This document shows, piece after piece, positions 27,721 to 29,861 of a stretch of 29,861 bases of DNA. Below the pieces are notes generated by a model that was given only the letters and a program-made list of their open reading frames with translations, was not told where the DNA came from and searched no databases. The DNA is from CAZAYY01 sp964489525 (GTDB lineage Bacteria > Chloroflexota > Anaerolineae > Anaerolineales > JABWBV01). Each line of letters opens with the position of its first letter. The stretch's first letter is position 1. The DNA lies in the NCBI GenBank assembly GCA_964489525.1, contig CAZAYY010000036.1:1-29861 (forward strand), given 5' to 3'. The position numbers and the translations under genes were made by a program.

Positions 27721-29861
27721 ATGTCTGATACGAAATGGGTTTATTTATTCAACGAATTGGAGCAGGCTGAAGCAAAGGTCGGTACGGATTGGGACAAAGT
27801 CAAATCGCTCTTAGGCGGTAAAGGCGCAAACCTGGCCGAAATGACCCGCATTGGCCTGCCCGTCCCGCCTGGGTTCACGGTGACCACCGAGGCCTGCAAC
27901 GCTTACCTGGCTGCCGGCGAAACCTTCCCGGCCGGGATGTGGGACCAGGAACTGGTCGCCATGGCCGCTGTCGAAAAGGCTGCCGGCAAAAAGTTCGGCG
28001 ACCCGGCCAATCCCCTGCTGGTTTCCTGCCGCTCTGGCGCAAAATTCTCAATGCCTGGCATGATGGACACCGTTCTGAACATCGGCCTGACCGATGAGAC
28101 TGCCCGGGGCATGGTCGCTCTGACCGGCAACGAACGCTTTGTGTACGATTCTTACCGGCGCCTGGTCGAAATGTTTGGCGCTGTGGTGCTGGGCATTCCA
28201 GACGAGGCTTTTGAACACCCCCTGGCGGAATACAAAGCTTCGAAGGGATATAAAAACGACACCGAAATGACCGCCGATGATTGGAAAGCGGTTACCGAAA
28301 CCTTCAAAGCAGTCATTCGCAAACATAAAGGTTTTGATTTTCCGCAAGATCCCTACGACCAGCTTCGCCTGGCTACGGAAGCCGTGTTCAAATCCTGGAA
28401 TGGCAAACGCGCCATTGACTATCGCAACGCCGATAAAATCCCCCACAACCTGGGCACCGCTGTCAACATTGTGACGATGGTCTTCGGCAACATGGGTTGG
28501 GACTCCGGCACAGGGGTTGCCTTTACCCGCAACCCGGCCACCGGCGAAAACCTGCTGTATGGCGATTACCTGCTGAACGCCCAGGGTGAAGATGTTGTGG
28601 CCGGCATTCGCAATACCGATCCGATTGCCCACATGAAAGATTCCCTGCCGGAAGCATACGCAGAATTTCTCAAAGTGTGCGACATCCTTGAACACCACTA
28701 CAAAAACATGCAGGATGTCGAATTTACCATTGAACGTGGCAAATTGTGGATGCTGCAAACCCGCGATGGCAAACGCACTGCCAAGGCAGCGGTACAAATC
28801 GCTGTAGATATGGTTAACGAAGGCCTGATTTCCAAAGAAACCGCCATCCAGCGCGTAAAGACCGAAGATGTAGACACCCTGCTTCACCCGCAGTTCAACC
28901 TGGAAGCCAAAACAGAAGCGGCCAAGGGCGGCAAGCTGTTTGGCAAGGGTGTAAACGCTTCGCCCGGCGCTGCGGTTGGGCGGATTTATTTTGATGCCGA
29001 CACCGCCGAACACAAAGCCAAGAAAGAAGGGCAGGATGTCATCATGGTGCGCCAGTTCACCAAGCCGGACGATGTTCACGGCATGCTGGCTGCCAAAGGC
29101 ATTCTGACCACTGAAGGCGGCGCAACCTCTCATGCCGCTGTGGTGGCCCGCCAGTTTGGCGTTCCTTGTGTTGTTGGCGCCAGCGGCATCAAACTGGATT
29201 TGGATCAGCGCAAAATGACCGTGGGCAGCGTTACCCTGGTGGAAGGTGATTACATCTCAGTGGATGGCACCACCGGCGAGGTGTTCGTGGGCCAAATTCC
29301 CACCAGCGCACCCTCGCTGGAAGAACAAACCGAACTGCTCACCCTGCTGGGCTGGGCTGATGAAATCAGCGCCACCCCCGGCATTCGCAAAGCCCCGGCT
29401 GGCTGGCCTTCTCGCGGTTTGCAGGTTTGGGCAAACGCCGACTACCCCGCCGATGCCCGCCGCGCTCGCGCTTATGGCGCCAAGGGCATTGGCCTGTGCC
29501 GCACCGAGCACATGTTCTTTGAACAGCACCGCTTACCCATCGTCCAGGATATGATCCTGGCCGGCACTTCCGAAGCCCGCACCGAAGCACTCAACAAACT
29601 GCTGCCCTTCCAGCGCAGCGATTTCGATGGCCTGTTTGAAGCGATGACCGGCCTGCCCGTCATCATCCGCCTGATTGACCCGCCTCTTCACGAGTTCATG
29701 CCCGACGAACATGCGCTTCTCGAAGAAGTGATTGCCATGCGTGTTAAAGGCGAAACCGCTGGCCTCGAAGCCAAAGAAAAACTGCTGAAGAGCATTGAAA
29801 ACCTTCACGAAAGCAACCCGATGATGGGCCTGCGCGGCGTTCGCCTGAGCATCGTCATGCC
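27721..29861 (+). CDS. ppdK: Pyruvate, phosphate dikinase (5' part, truncated by window edge)
   Basis: Reversible interconversion of pyruvate, ATP and phosphate with PEP, AMP and diphosphate. 713 complete codons are present of a protein usually near 880 aa; the PEP/pyruvate-binding barrel is incomplete at the right edge. The ATP-grasp N-terminal domain is clear: LLGGKGANLAEM (about 31-42), PVPPGFTVTTEAC, VSCRSGAKFSMPGMMDTVLN, GVAFTRNPATGE and MLQTRDGKRT. The phosphohistidine domain has TEGGATSHAAVVAR with catalytic His471 and, two residues before it, Thr469, the position phosphorylated by PPDK regulatory protein in known enzymes. The C-terminal barrel starts with ANADYPADARRA and GIGLCRTEHMFF. 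The ATG follows GGAGG by 5 nt. In anaerobes this enzyme commonly works in glycolysis or anaplerosis. Confidence 0.96.
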   Translation, partial: MSDTKWVYLFNELEQAEAKVGTDWDKVKSLLGGKGANLAEMTRIGLPVPPGFTVTTEACNAYLAAGETFPAGMWDQELVAMAAVEKAAGKKFGDPANPLLVSCRSGAKFSMPGMMDTVLNIGLTDETARGMVALTGNERFVYDSYRRLVEMFGAVVLGIPDEAFEHPLAEYKASKGYKNDTEMTADDWKAVTETFKAVIRKHKGFDFPQDPYDQLRLATEAVFKSWNGKRAIDYRNADKIPHNLGTAVNIVTMVFGNMGWDSGTGVAFTRNPATGENLLYGDYLLNAQGEDVVAGIRNTDPIAHMKDSLPEAYAEFLKVCDILEHHYKNMQDVEFTIERGKLWMLQTRDGKRTAKAAVQIAVDMVNEGLISKETAIQRVKTEDVDTLLHPQFNLEAKTEAAKGGKLFGKGVNASPGAAVGRIYFDADTAEHKAKKEGQDVIMVRQFTKPDDVHGMLAAKGILTTEGGATSHAAVVARQFGVPCVVGASGIKLDLDQRKMTVGSVTLVEGDYISVDGTTGEVFVGQIPTSAPSLEEQTELLTLLGWADEISATPGIRKAPAGWPSRGLQVWANADYPADARRARAYGAKGIGLCRTEHMFFEQHRLPIVQDMILAGTSEARTEALNKLLPFQRSDFDGLFEAMTGLPVIIRLIDPPLHEFMPDEHALLEEVIAMRVKGETAGLEAKEKLLKSIENLHESNPMMGLRGVRLSIVM

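Noticed and set aside
28048..29133. Long minus-strand reading frame opposite ppdK
   Set aside because: It is antisense to a highly conserved gene, with no recognisable domain and no promoter; a by-product of codon bias.

Overview
The window reads as chromosome of a heterotrophic bacterium, most likely a Chloroflexota (Anaerolineae-like) lineage. The basis is moderately high GC, long Pro/Thr-rich linkers in exported lipoproteins, a PucC/BCD-type transporter without any photosynthesis genes beside it, and several proteins with the look of Chloroflexota-only families. This placement is inference. No rRNA, tRNA, CRISPR array, phage or transposase gene was seen.

Layout. 1-2100: a cold-shock-type DEAD-box helicase behind a structured leader. 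2143-3312 (-): secreted subtilisin-like protease. 3463-8653 (-): a tightly coupled five-gene surface-glycan cassette (GT2 glycosyltransferase, WbqC-like protein, methyltransferase, WecE-type sugar aminotransferase, GT-C-type membrane protein). 8727-9794 (+): tRNA-dihydrouridine synthase. 9892-12189 (+): a PucC-like transporter, an HTH regulator and an unlisted 58-residue membrane peptide, transcribed behind an operator-like inverted repeat and a structured leader. 12280-13700 (+): two uncharacterised genes. 13704-14921 (-): alpha/beta-hydrolase lipoprotein.

The most interesting block is 15002-17367. A Ro60/Rsr orthologue (TROVE plus vWA domains, 553 aa) is preceded by three tandem Y-RNA-like genes spaced about 150 bp apart, each with the same stem - asymmetric loop - stem design and a conserved GGGTTA at the top of the second stem. 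Just upstream is a separate short transcription unit with a near-consensus promoter and a perfect 13-bp terminator. In known bacterial systems Ro and Y RNA act together in RNA quality control and turnover, so this looks like a complete ribonucleoprotein locus with an unusually expanded RNA set.

After that come a MerA/Lpd-like flavoprotein and a DagK/YegS lipid kinase (-), a CrcB channel with a DUF190-CBS protein (-), a GyrI-like protein (+), a 500-bp intergenic patch made of several repeat families, a large PP2C-like/transmembrane/propeller protein (+), a small membrane protein and P5C dehydrogenase (-), and a pyruvate phosphate dikinase (+) cut by the right edge. Across the window several promoters share an extended -10 (TGGTA...), and three genes appear to start translation at or next to the predicted transcription start, which suggests leaderless mRNAs.
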